Below are positions 9,922-18,295 of a stretch of DNA of 35,754 bases, in pieces. This stretch comes from Planctomycetota bacterium (lineage in GTDB: Bacteria; Planctomycetota; UBA8108; UBA1146; JAJFFE01). A model generated the notes under the pieces. That model had not been told where the DNA came from. It was given only the letters and a program-made list of their open reading frames with translations, and made no database searches. The DNA is taken from positions 1 through 35,754 of the forward strand of contig JAJFFE010000162.1 of the NCBI GenBank assembly GCA_021776775.1, in the 5' to 3' direction. The first letter of the stretch is position 1. Each line of letters opens with the position of its first letter. The translations under genes and the position numbers were made by a program.

Positions 9922-10508
9922 TGACCACCCCCAAGGGTTCATGTAAGAGTCGAAGGCACACCTCCGGCTTCACCCTCGTCGAGCTGACGCTGTCGCTTTC
10001 GGTGTTCTCGGTGATATCGATCGCGGCCGGGCAAAGCTTCTTGACGTTCTCGACTTCTGTGACGAGACAAGTTCAAGAAGCACACCTCGCATCGCGCACC
10101 CAAGTCGTCATGGACCGCCTTCTCGACGAGATGGTAACCGGTCAGTTCGTCACCATGGATCCGCCGATACCAGACACGAGCAACTGGATCCGCTTCGAAC
10201 GCCCGATCGATTTCGTCGGTACGGCTGTCGTCTACGGCAATCCGATCCAGATCGATCTCGTGACGAACGGTGAGAGCCAATCCGCGAGTCTTAGAATTTG
10301 GGAAGACATCGCCCCCTTGGGCACCAGTCCCAGCACGGAAGACAACGTGAGCATTGTGGCCAGAAACGTTGTGACCGATGGACTCGTCTTCAATCGATTC
10401 GGATCCATCATCGAGATCAACCTGACCATGTTCGACCAGATCGAAGACTACGGCCCGCCCGAGCTCTTGACCATCGTGTCGGGCGTGCGGATGCGAAACA
10501 GCGAGTAG
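9921..10508 (+). CDS. Type IV pseudopilin, PilW/GspJ-like
   Basis: A 195-residue prepilin with cleavage expected at G16|F17 in SGFTLVELTLSLSVFSV. Glu21 is the conserved position-5 glutamate, and a hydrophobic helix runs to about residue 43. The length and the segment following the helix (VQEAHLASRTQVVMDRLLDEM) fit the PilW/GspJ class of larger minor pilins. It starts inside the stop of the preceding pseudopilin gene and is followed after 24 bases by a PilX/GspK-like gene. It is probably a component of a minor pilin tip complex. Confidence 0.82.
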   Translation: MTTPKGSCKSRRHTSGFTLVELTLSLSVFSVISIAAGQSFLTFSTSVTRQVQEAHLASRTQVVMDRLLDEMVTGQFVTMDPPIPDTSNWIRFERPIDFVGTAVVYGNPIQIDLVTNGESQSASLRIWEDIAPLGTSPSTEDNVSIVARNVVTDGLVFNRFGSIIEINLTMFDQIEDYGPPELLTIVSGVRMRNSE

Positions 10509-10532
10509 CGAACAAACCACGAGAGGGAATTC

Positions 10533-11702
10533 GTGACACACCCATACAACAGACGTGAAGAGGGCTCAGCCTACGTTTACGTGCTCGTCTGCCTGGTCGC
10601 GTTGCTAGCGCTCACGGCGGCGTCGAGCGCGATCACGCTGACCCATCAGAAGGCGACCTCCGAGAGTTCGCGAACCATGCGATCCGGTTACCTCGCTGAC
10701 ACCGGCGCTCAGATCGGTAGCTTTCTCGTTCGCGCTTCGAACGGGACCATGGCCGCCACCACGTGGACCGAAAATCTCTGCGGTGGCAGCGCAGATATCA
10801 CCGTCACCCCGGTGACGCCGACGCTCCACCGAGTGCAGAGCACCGGTACCTTCCAAGGCGAACTTTCCGCCGTCGAAATCTACATTGAGTCGGTTGCGAC
10901 GTTCGAAATGGAGGGAGCGATGCAGGTCACGTTCGGTGACGGAGTCGAGGTCCAGCCCGCCACGATCGACTTCGCGCTGCACGGGTCCGCAATCATCACC
11001 GGCCAAGACCATGACCCGCTCGGCAGCCTACTCGCCGACCAGGCAGAGGCGACCTACGGGATTGCCATGTCGCCGGTCCCGGGTGCGCCTAGCGTCGACG
11101 TGTACGTCGACGTCGCCAATGGCGCCGATCTCGAAGGCTCGCCTGCCCCCACCGCCAACGACGTGTCTGCACAGAGTGACCTGATTGCCAATCTGGCCAG
11201 CTACGCCGCGGCGAACGCGGACGCGATGATCGTCGGCGATACGACGCTTCAGAATTCGACCGGGGCCGCGTTCGGAACGGCGACGACTCCGCTCCTCACC
11301 TACGTAAGTCTTGGAACCAACGAACAGCTCCATATTCGCCAGAACTTCGAAGGGTGGGGTACCCTCGTCATCGAAGTCGACAGCGCGACGACGACGACTC
11401 CGTTCTACATGGAAGACTCCAGCAAGTGGCACGGCCTCGTGGTCGTTCGGTTCAAAGGTGAAGCCAACATCCCAGGAGACCCGCTCATCGAGTTCGACAA
11501 CTCCGCGCGAGTTATCGGAGGGTTGCTCGTTGATTTCGCCGCCGAGGGGACGACGTTCACCGGCCAGAGCGAGGTCTTCGATGCGGGGAACGGCAACGCC
11601 GGGGTATACTTCTCCAGTGAGATCCTATCGACGGCCAACGGCGTGGACCAAGTCGTCGACGCCAGTGTGAGAGTGCTCTCGTATCGACATGTACAACCGT
11701 AA
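10533..11702 (+). CDS. PilX/GspK-like membrane-anchored protein of the pilin cluster
   Basis: A 389-residue protein starting at GTG 10533 behind GAGAGGG. The N-terminus has a short charged leader (to residue 10), then a hydrophobic helix (about 12-36, SAYVYVLVCLVALLALTAAS), resembling PilX and GspK proteins, which also often lack the glutamate at position 5. The remainder is an extracytoplasmic domain rich in beta structure, with the block KWHGLVVVRFKGEANI (about 301-316) seen in planctomycete and PilX-type proteins. It is third in the cluster and overlaps the next gene by 14 bases. Assignment rests mainly on position and the N-terminal helix. Confidence 0.7.
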   Translation: MTHPYNRREEGSAYVYVLVCLVALLALTAASSAITLTHQKATSESSRTMRSGYLADTGAQIGSFLVRASNGTMAATTWTENLCGGSADITVTPVTPTLHRVQSTGTFQGELSAVEIYIESVATFEMEGAMQVTFGDGVEVQPATIDFALHGSAIITGQDHDPLGSLLADQAEATYGIAMSPVPGAPSVDVYVDVANGADLEGSPAPTANDVSAQSDLIANLASYAAANADAMIVGDTTLQNSTGAAFGTATTPLLTYVSLGTNEQLHIRQNFEGWGTLVIEVDSATTTTPFYMEDSSKWHGLVVVRFKGEANIPGDPLIEFDNSARVIGGLLVDFAAEGTTFTGQSEVFDAGNGNAGVYFSSEILSTANGVDQVVDASVRVLSYRHVQP

Positions 11703-12318
11703 AGAGCTGCTGGACATCACGGAAGACTGGGAGGCGGAAGAGGCCCTGACCGCCTCCAAGTCTCAGGTCGAAGAAACACCGCCTCGGTTCACTCCGAACT
11801 GGATGATCGGCGTGGTGCTCGTCGGCTTTGTCGGCGTCGGGATGTATCTTGCGTTCAACTCGCCGACACCGGCGGTGGCGGAAGCCCAGTCCGTTTCGTC
11901 CGGTGAACGCATTGAGCAAGCCCCGTTCGTCGGCGACCAGCGGACATACAAGCGCGCGAACTGGGCCCCGCCGGGGAAGCAGTCGAGCGTCTCCAGTGCC
12001 CCGCGAAAGAACGACAAGTCGAGCCGCATTCGGACCGGATTGTTGTACTCCGACTTTCGCCAGGCGATGGAAGACGGCGTACAGTCTCCGCTCGTCGACA
12101 TTCCTTCCGGCGATCAATGGGCGTTCGACGACCTGCGCAAGACGCTAGAACGGGCCGGATCGCTGAGCCAGTTCCAGATCCAGACCGAGCAGAAGACCGA
12201 GTTCTCCCGCGTGATCCGCGTTCTCGCCCAAGGCTCGCCCAAGTTCATCGGCCGTGTCGAACTCGTCCGGCGCGACGGCCGCTGGGTGCTGAAAAGCGTG
12301 TTGGAAGTCGCGCCTTAG
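11689..12318 (+). CDS. Single-pass membrane protein of the pilin cluster, unknown function
   Basis: I do not recognise a family. The 209-residue protein has an acidic cytoplasmic N-terminus (1-37), one transmembrane helix at about 38-57 and a periplasmic remainder. The C-terminal 80 residues end in a compact beta-rich stretch (FIGRVELVRRDGRWVLKSVLEV). The start overlaps the end of the PilX/GspK-like gene by 14 bases, so it is almost certainly co-translated. Topology and place could suit an assembly-platform accessory such as a GspM or PilO analogue, but no sequence motif shows this. Confidence 0.7.
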   Translation: MYNRKELLDITEDWEAEEALTASKSQVEETPPRFTPNWMIGVVLVGFVGVGMYLAFNSPTPAVAEAQSVSSGERIEQAPFVGDQRTYKRANWAPPGKQSSVSSAPRKNDKSSRIRTGLLYSDFRQAMEDGVQSPLVDIPSGDQWAFDDLRKTLERAGSLSQFQIQTEQKTEFSRVIRVLAQGSPKFIGRVELVRRDGRWVLKSVLEVAP

Positions 12319-12416
12319 CCGAATCCGATCGGAGCTCGCGGCCGCCCTCCAAAAAAGACGAGTGACTCGGTACGCTTTGCAGAAACCTCTGCACATGCGC
12401 TCCGAAAGGCCACTCG

Positions 12417-13178
12417 ATGCTTCGACAGCATCTCTTCGACAAACGAGCTCCCGCGGATCCGCTGTTTCGTTGGCGGGGCGGGGACGTTTCTCGACTCGAG
12501 GGGTTGAGCGACGCCGTGTTCGCTCTCGCCCTGACCATGATGATCGTCTCGGTCGGGGGCGGAACGACGTTCTCGGATATCTATCAGACGTTCATCGACA
12601 TCCCGGCGTACGCCGCTTCCTTCACCATGCTCATCTTCCTTTGGTACTGCCACTACAACTTCTTCCGCAGGTACGGACTGGAAGACGTCGTCACGATCTT
12701 GCTGAACCTGGTCTTGTTGTTCCTGGTCCTGTTCTACGCCCTGCCGCTGCAGTTCCTGCCCATGATGCTCTGGAAGTTCATCCTCGGTGACCAGGCAGCT
12801 CTCGAAGCCATGTTCTTGATCGACGGTGAGTGGATCACCACCGCCCTCGGCACACCCGACGCCTCGCTTCTGATCATTTACAGTGCCGGGTACGTGGGCA
12901 TCTTCGCGGTGTTTCTCCTGATGACGGCACGCGCGTATGCACTTCGGGATCAGCTAGAACTCGACAAGCTCGAGGTTCTCCTGACAAGAGGCACGCTTCT
13001 GCAACACGTCACCATGGTTGCGGTAGGCATTCTCTCGATAGTCGTTGTCGTGATCACGGGATCTGGGATGTGGGGAGGGTTTTGCTACTTCCTTCTCTGG
13101 CCACTGCAGATGGGCTTTGGCATGCGCATCGGTCGCCACGCCAAGCGATTGCGGTTGGAACTCGCGGACGAATCGTAG
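12417..13178 (+). CDS. TMEM175/DUF1211-type membrane protein
   Basis: A multi-spanning membrane protein of 253 residues with the family hallmark in the first helix: R26-LEGLSDAVFALALT, corresponding to the R...FSD motif of TMEM175 (DUF1211). Five further hydrophobic stretches follow, about 60-80, 87-110, 145-170, 195-220 and 225-240. Prokaryotic members characterised so far form potassium-permeable channels. Here the phenylalanine of FSD is replaced by leucine, so conductance should not be assumed. Start ATG 12417 is preceded by AAAGG. It follows the pilin cluster after about 100 bases but is unlikely to be functionally linked. Confidence 0.8.
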   Translation: MLRQHLFDKRAPADPLFRWRGGDVSRLEGLSDAVFALALTMMIVSVGGGTTFSDIYQTFIDIPAYAASFTMLIFLWYCHYNFFRRYGLEDVVTILLNLVLLFLVLFYALPLQFLPMMLWKFILGDQAALEAMFLIDGEWITTALGTPDASLLIIYSAGYVGIFAVFLLMTARAYALRDQLELDKLEVLLTRGTLLQHVTMVAVGILSIVVVVITGSGMWGGFCYFLLWPLQMGFGMRIGRHAKRLRLELADES

Positions 13179-13203
13179 GGAGGTTCGCTCCAGGCTAGCT
13201 TAG

Positions 13204-14580
13204 CTACCGCCCCGGCTTCGGCACTCCCGTGTCGCTACGAAACAGCGGATGCGTCTCTCGAAGAATCTCCAACACATGCTGTCGGTCTGCCGCGGACAGT
13301 GCCGAGAACTCGGGCGAGCGATCCGCGCCGGTAAGGATCGCCGTCAACCGCGTCTTAACTCGCTGCAGAATGACGTCCGGGAGCGATTGGAACGACTTCG
13401 TGTAGATCAGGTAGCTACACGGAAAGCGGAAGAGCCGCCGCTTCAAATCGAAGTCGCGCAAACTCCGCCCCTTGGAGTCTCTCACCGCCGAAGACAAGAA
13501 CGCGGCGGCAAACTTGGCACTGCCGACGACGGGAGACGGAAGCGTCGGCTCCGCGCAGAAGAGCAGGTAGCGGACCAACTGCTCGGCCGCACCGTTGATT
13601 CGGCGAACCGTGCTTTCGCTTCGGTAGTCCGCCGGTCGATCGAGGATTCGATTCATCTCTTGCTGCTGGTGCAGCGCTTGGCGCGCCGTGTACGACGCGT
13701 GCGTTACCAAGTTGTGAAACTGCGTCTGATGCTCGAGCAACATCAAGGCGACGATGTCGCTGGTCGACTCCAAGTAGGCGTCGACCGGCACCGCGGCAGG
13801 AGGCGTTTCGAGATTGGCCCCCGCCTCTCGGTCGAGAGAGCCCTTAGATTTCCCGGAGAGAACGACGTTGCCACGGTGCCTCATGTCACCTGCAGCTCCG
13901 GTGACGTACCAGCCGCCAAAGCGCTGGTCGAACGGCGTCGAGTGATCCGTAGTGACGGTCCCTTGCTTGTAGTCGGGTTGGCCGTCGGGCTGCGGATAGA
14001 CGGATCGAACCAAGAAGCCCGGGACTTGCCGCGTCTTCTCCGTCGCGTGACACGTCAGACAGGCGCCGCCGTCTCGTTCGATCTTCGGACGCTCCGTCCG
14101 CTGTTGATCGAGCCGGTAAAACACAGCTCCTAGTTCGGAGTCGACGGCGGCGATCTCCAAGAAGTCACCGCCGCGCACCCACCCCACGTAGACGTCGTCA
14201 CTGAAGTACAACGCCCGAGGCCGCGCCGGCGTGATGCGTCGGAATTGCATGCTGGTCTTCGAGAAGACCAGGAGCTGCGACGAACGAGGAACCTCGAGAA
14301 GTTTCAGCAATGAGGGCAGCCACCCCCGATCGGGATCCCACGTCAACTCGGCTGCGCCACGGTGCAACAGTTCGATGAGAGTTTGAACGCGATCGCTCGG
14401 TTTCGACTTACTGTAGCTGACGGGCAGACGCTCGTAGTCGGGTTGCGCCGTAGATTGCGCAAAGACGCTGCGGCCGAAGAACGAGCTACCCGAAACCTCG
14501 TTCGTCAGAACGACACCCAACAAGAGCACGGCGAGCACCGAACAGCTGACCGCAACGACTGCGCGTTGGCTTCGCTGCAA
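13204..14580 (-). CDS. Exported mono-heme c-type cytochrome-like protein, unknown function
   Basis: A 458-residue protein starting at TTG 14580, with an N-terminal hydrophobic segment (about 8-26) acting as signal or anchor. A single heme c site, CLTCH, lies at 174-178 in GGACLTCHATEKTR. Around it are conserved-looking aromatic blocks (RALYFSDDVYVGWVRGG; LGAVFYRLDQQ; FDQRFGGWYVTG). The C-terminal half is alpha-helical and without motifs. I have a general impression of similar planctomycete proteins annotated as cytochromes, but I know no tested function. No operon partners: the gene converges with the TMEM175-like gene 25 bases away. Confidence 0.75.
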   Translation of the reverse strand: MQRSQRAVVAVSCSVLAVLLLGVVLTNEVSGSSFFGRSVFAQSTAQPDYERLPVSYSKSKPSDRVQTLIELLHRGAAELTWDPDRGWLPSLLKLLEVPRSSQLLVFSKTSMQFRRITPARPRALYFSDDVYVGWVRGGDFLEIAAVDSELGAVFYRLDQQRTERPKIERDGGACLTCHATEKTRQVPGFLVRSVYPQPDGQPDYKQGTVTTDHSTPFDQRFGGWYVTGAAGDMRHRGNVVLSGKSKGSLDREAGANLETPPAAVPVDAYLESTSDIVALMLLEHQTQFHNLVTHASYTARQALHQQQEMNRILDRPADYRSESTVRRINGAAEQLVRYLLFCAEPTLPSPVVGSAKFAAAFLSSAVRDSKGRSLRDFDLKRRLFRFPCSYLIYTKSFQSLPDVILQRVKTRLTAILTGADRSPEFSALSAADRQHVLEILRETHPLFRSDTGVPKPGR

Positions 14581-14766
14581 GCGGGGTCGGGGCCACCGGC
14601 CCTCGGGAGAGCAAACTGGGACGATCGGAGACTCCTCGGGCTATCGACCGTAGCGACGAACGCCAGGGGCTAGCCCGAAAGCGTATGCGCTCTCCCAAAC
14701 GGTGTCCAGCGGAGCTCTCGACGGTTCAACATCCTCGGTCGTGACAGATCTCGAAGTGCAACCGGG

Positions 14767-16377
14767 CTAAGGACAAGACGAATAGCTCGCGCAGGGCAGC
14801 GGGGTCGTCGCATCACTTCCACACGACGGGAATGGCGCGGGCGGCGCGGGCGACCCGAGTACGAACAAGTAGTTGAGGGTGAAGACGGCGTCCGAGACGT
14901 CGACAGTGTCACCGGCGTTGACGTCGGCCGCGGCCATGCACGGAGGCGACGGACTCATTGCCACGAACAAGTGACCGAGCAAGTACTGGGCGTCGGCAAT
15001 GTTGACCGAACCGTCGTCGTTGCAGTCCCCGCGGATGAACTGTGGCGTTGCAACTCCACCGAGCTTGTCGCAGTAGAGCCCGTCGTTCGACTTGGTCGAC
15101 GTCAGGATCGCCCCGCCATCGGACGTTTTGACAACAGTTTCCAAGTAATCTCCGGGCGGAAGATCGATGAACACTGCGCCCGCTTCGGCGCCGATCGGTA
15201 CACCGGCTGCGTCGATCGAGCGCGTATGGATGGCAAACTGTGACTCCCAGAAGACGTGCGCTCCGCCGGCTCCGTCGTAGGCGACCAACACGTGATCCTC
15301 GTTGTAGTCGGTCGGAGCTACGCGCACTCCGTCCACGGGCCAAACCGGATCTCCGGCCGCGTCGATCCGTTGAGCGTAAGTCTGGTGCGCTCCCGTGTGA
15401 CGCCAGTCTTCCCATGCCAGGACCATGCCACCGTCGCCCGAACTGGCGATCGACGGACCACCCTGCGTGTTCGGCGCTACGCAAATGGGCTTGCCGCCTG
15501 TGCCCCACGCGATGGCACCGGAAGCGAGGAGCCGCTGGGCGTAGATGTTGATCCCGAGCGAAGACCAGTCGCGGTAATCCTGCCACGCCAAGAGGTACCC
15601 CCCCGCGCCGTCGGTGATCATGGAGACGTTGCGTTGGTCCGTCCCGTCGGTCGCCACCACGACGCCGTCGTCGGTCCAGCTCATGGCGCCACTAGGCTGA
15701 ACGTTCTGCGCGTAGACCTTCGGGTTGCCGATCCATCGCCCGTCGACCCAAGCGAACGTCGCTCCGCCGGATCCGTCGGGAAGCCCGATCACTTCAGCCT
15801 TGGCGTTCGGCGCGTCACACAGAACCGCGGGGTTCGGCCAGCTCACCGCGCCGGTGCCGTCGACGTGCTGAACAGAGATGTCGGCGCCCTTGATCCAGGC
15901 GATGTACGCGCCGCCGGCGCCATCCGACACCATCCGCAGAAAACTGGAGCCGGTCGTGCTGGCAAAAACCTCGACCCCGTCCGTCGCCCACAGAACGTTA
16001 CCGGAGGAATCGACACGCTGCGCGAACACGCTGTCGGTACCGCTGCGATCATCGAACCATGCGATAACCGCACCGTTCGAACCATCGGTGACCATGTCCG
16101 ACCACGTCTGTGTCGTGGCGAAGACGCAGACGGGAACTCCGTTGGGGGTCCACTGCGGAACACCGTCGGCGTCCACGCGCTGAACATAGATGTCCGCATT
16201 GCCGCTACGCCCGTCTTCCCAGACGGTAATCACACCGTCGAGCCCGTCGGGCACGGACGTGCCGTTGTTCTGGGTTCCAATAAGGTCGACCAGAGTCACC
16301 GCCGTTTCCGGCTCCGGAGTCCACTGTGCCGGCAGAAGAGACGGCAGAAGCACAACGAGTGCGATCAGGAATTTCAT
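14767..16377 (-). CDS. Secreted repeat protein with C-terminal dockerin-like module
   Basis: A 536-residue exported protein. Start ATG 16377 follows AAGGGAG and gives a clean signal peptide (MKFLIALVVLLPSLLPAQ). About seven repeats of 45-60 residues follow, each with a core such as DIYVQRVDADG.PQW, VFAQRVDSSGNVLWA or YAQRIDAAGDPVWP and with DGxGGAxxAW between them, suggesting a beta-propeller. The last 90 residues form a dockerin-type-I-like pair of calcium loops (GDCNDDGSVNIADAQYLLGHL and ADVNAGDTVDVSDAVFTLNYL) with four flanking cysteines. The same module occurs at the N-terminus of the M23 protein at 31119. It is probably a cell-surface or secreted protein of unknown ligand. Confidence 0.85.
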   Translation of the reverse strand: MKFLIALVVLLPSLLPAQWTPEPETAVTLVDLIGTQNNGTSVPDGLDGVITVWEDGRSGNADIYVQRVDADGVPQWTPNGVPVCVFATTQTWSDMVTDGSNGAVIAWFDDRSGTDSVFAQRVDSSGNVLWATDGVEVFASTTGSSFLRMVSDGAGGAYIAWIKGADISVQHVDGTGAVSWPNPAVLCDAPNAKAEVIGLPDGSGGATFAWVDGRWIGNPKVYAQNVQPSGAMSWTDDGVVVATDGTDQRNVSMITDGAGGYLLAWQDYRDWSSLGINIYAQRLLASGAIAWGTGGKPICVAPNTQGGPSIASSGDGGMVLAWEDWRHTGAHQTYAQRIDAAGDPVWPVDGVRVAPTDYNEDHVLVAYDGAGGAHVFWESQFAIHTRSIDAAGVPIGAEAGAVFIDLPPGDYLETVVKTSDGGAILTSTKSNDGLYCDKLGGVATPQFIRGDCNDDGSVNIADAQYLLGHLFVAMSPSPPCMAAADVNAGDTVDVSDAVFTLNYLFVLGSPAPPAPFPSCGSDATTPLPCASYSSCP

Positions 16378-16536
16378 GGGTTCTCCCTTCGAGAGTGCTC
16401 CCCAAGCCGCAGTCGCCGCGCAGAGGTGCTCACCGATTCTTTGAAGATCCCGATCGATTCGCACCCAGAGACGTCCGAGCTACCCCGAAAACGCCGTGTA
16501 GTAAGGGCTTGCACAACCGGCGCCGCCTCCGTGACA

Positions 16537-17370
16537 ATGCAGCCACGCCGTGTGTGCCGGAAGGCTATCCTCTTGAGTTCATCCAGACTCTTGCCCCTCG
16601 TCGCGATCACCATCGCGCTGATCATGTCGGGCTGTGCTTCGCTGTACGACGTGCAAGTCGGAGGCGCATCGGCTTCGCTCTGGTCTCCCAAAATCTCGGG
16701 CGACGTCGCGGTCGACCTCGCGGGGTTCATCGGCGACAAGATTGACCTCGCCCGCGAACTCGACCTTGAGGACGAGCGCATCCCAGAGTTCCGAGCCTAC
16801 GCATCCGCCGGATCCTTGACGATCGAAGGGACCTACTTCGGCGTCGACTACGACGGCGAGAACACACTCAGTCGCAGCATCACGGTGAAAGGCCGGACGT
16901 TCACCGCCGGGGCGCCGATCAACTCTGAATTCAACCTCGACTACGGAGCGATCAAAGCAAAGATCGGCGTCGTCGGCGCCGGTCCCGTAGCCGTGGGCGT
17001 CGTGTTAGGCGTCGGATACATCAAAGTCGACGATCAACTCACGAGTACCTCTCTTCCCGGAGTCGTGGTCGGCAAGGATCTCGAGACGGCGTTCCCCGGA
17101 GTCGGCTTGGTCGCAACCTTCAACCAAAGTCTGGGTGATACGCTTTCGATCTTCGGCGAAGCGGAAGCGTTCGGACTCGCGGTGCGCACCAATGGGATCG
17201 ACGGTCGCTTCGTCGACGCGCAGGCGCGGGCGGGACTCGGCCTCGGACCGCTCAAACTCGGAGTGGGCTACCGCGTCATGGACCTGAACGTCGAAGAGAC
17301 CCGCAACAACGACTCGAAGATCAACGTCCGACTCGACGGACCGTACGTCTTCGGAGAGATCGCGTTCTAG
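16537..17370 (+). CDS. Putative outer-membrane lipoprotein
   Basis: A 277-residue protein with a signal peptide ending in a lipobox (LIMSGC, Cys33), so probably lipid-anchored. The rest consists of alternating short hydrophobic strands rich in glycine (KIGVVGAGPVAVGVVLGVGY, LGLGPLKLGVGYRVM) ending in YVFGEIAF, resembling an outer-membrane beta-barrel with a C-terminal phenylalanine. No specific family is recognised. The open frame continues far upstream to 15256, but that part lies antisense to the dockerin-like repeat protein and is ignored. ATG 16537, or GTG 16531 two codons before it, is the likely start. It converges on sodN with a shared terminator. Confidence 0.75.
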   Translation: MQPRRVCRKAILLSSSRLLPLVAITIALIMSGCASLYDVQVGGASASLWSPKISGDVAVDLAGFIGDKIDLARELDLEDERIPEFRAYASAGSLTIEGTYFGVDYDGENTLSRSITVKGRTFTAGAPINSEFNLDYGAIKAKIGVVGAGPVAVGVVLGVGYIKVDDQLTSTSLPGVVVGKDLETAFPGVGLVATFNQSLGDTLSIFGEAEAFGLAVRTNGIDGRFVDAQARAGLGLGPLKLGVGYRVMDLNVEETRNNDSKINVRLDGPYVFGEIAF

Positions 17371-17564
17371 AGGTGCGGCCGGAAAGTGCAGGTGCGGTGA
17401 GTGGTGGAGTTGGGCGGGAGATTGCCGTTCGGAATTCGCAGGCGAATTGGTGGATTCGTTGAGGATTACGAATGGTGAGATTCCGTCGAAGACCGCCGCG
17501 CACCGTGCCTCTGACTTTTCGGCCGGGCCTCTAGCTACCTTTAGTTAGAACTAGTCGCACCAAA

Positions 17565-17603
17565 AAAGGGCGGCGCTGCTCCACTGGAGCACCGCCGCCC
17601 TTT
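17565..17603. terminator. Bidirectional terminator between the lipoprotein gene and sodN
   Basis: AAAGGGCGGCG (17565-17575) pairs perfectly with CGCCGCCCTTT (17593-17603). Inside, TGCTCC pairs with GGAGCA after one C/C mismatch, with a three-base loop. A-rich and T-rich flanks on the two sides make it usable in both directions, as expected between convergent genes. Confidence 0.85.
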
Positions 17604-17631
17604 GTTCGTTCCGATTCAAATCAGACGAGAC

Positions 17632-18150
17632 TCACTTCTTGCCGTGGTGCTCACGGATATGCTTCAGATCTTCGCCGGTGAAGTAAGCGCCGACGAACTT
17701 GTCCAGGCTCTTGCGCAAGCCTGCCGTGTGATCGGTACTCACCGTTTGCTTGCACTTCATCGCGCCGACTAGCATGCCGTGGAGCGACTCGAGCTGCGTC
17801 ATGTACTTCAGGTGCTCCGGGGTTCCTGCCTCCTTCGCCTTCACCCGTTGGGTCAGGAAGTACTGCATCACGACGTGTTGGATCTCGGTCGCGTGCGATT
17901 CCTTGTTGTTGACCCAACGCGTGACTTGGTTAATCGCCGTGGCGTCCGGAGGAGACGCGACGATCGCATTGATCTGCGCCATCGACTTCTCGATCGTTGT
18001 GATGTGCTCGTACAACAAGTCGATGCGAGTCTTGTCTCCGTAGATACCGCACGGGATCTCGCAATGAGAGTAGGCAACACGGTTCGCGAACGGGAACGCG
18101 ACGGCAACGGCGACCAAGGCGGCGCATAGGACTGCGATCTTCGTTTTCAT
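17632..18150 (-). CDS. sodN: Nickel superoxide dismutase with export-type leader
   Basis: Disproportionates superoxide at a nickel centre. The nickel hook is unmistakable: HCEIPCGIYGD starting at His29, giving His1, Cys2 and Cys6 after processing. Downstream features fit the four-helix family (IDLLYEHITTIEKSM, QVTRWVNNKESHA, QHVVMQYFLTQRVK). The precursor is 172 residues and the mature form would be 144. The leader of 28 residues (MKTKIAVLCAALVAVAVAFP...) is strongly hydrophobic and looks like a Sec signal peptide, unlike the short leader of Streptomyces enzymes that SodX removes. No sodX lies next to it. Cleavage before His29 is required for activity, so export and maturation may be one event here. 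Confidence in the enzyme is very high; export is inferred. Confidence 0.96.
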   Translation of the reverse strand: MKTKIAVLCAALVAVAVAFPFANRVAYSHCEIPCGIYGDKTRIDLLYEHITTIEKSMAQINAIVASPPDATAINQVTRWVNNKESHATEIQHVVMQYFLTQRVKAKEAGTPEHLKYMTQLESLHGMLVGAMKCKQTVSTDHTAGLRKSLDKFVGAYFTGEDLKHIREHHGKK

Positions 18151-18295
18151 CAGAGCCTCGCTTTTCTGCGTGCGGGAGCGGGTATGTCGTTCGAGTCAGC
18201 CGGCGGACGAGCCCAAATCGAGCGCCAGCCGATCCGGAGGTTAATCGACGAACGACTTGTCTTGAAGAGAGACTTGCCCGGAATCGCTCACGAAC

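Noticed and set aside
13249..14133. 294-residue plus-strand open frame
   Set aside because: Antisense shadow of the mono-heme protein; Arg-rich with no motif.
15256..16536. Upstream part of the long plus-strand frame ending in the lipoprotein
   Set aside because: Antisense to the dockerin-like repeat protein and low-complexity; the lipobox shows that the real gene starts at about 16537.
18240..18295. Hairpin-like sequence between the PSCyt1 gene and sodN as a terminator or Nur/Fur operator
   Set aside because: The best stem is only four pairs and no T-run or clear dyad matching a metal regulator box is present.
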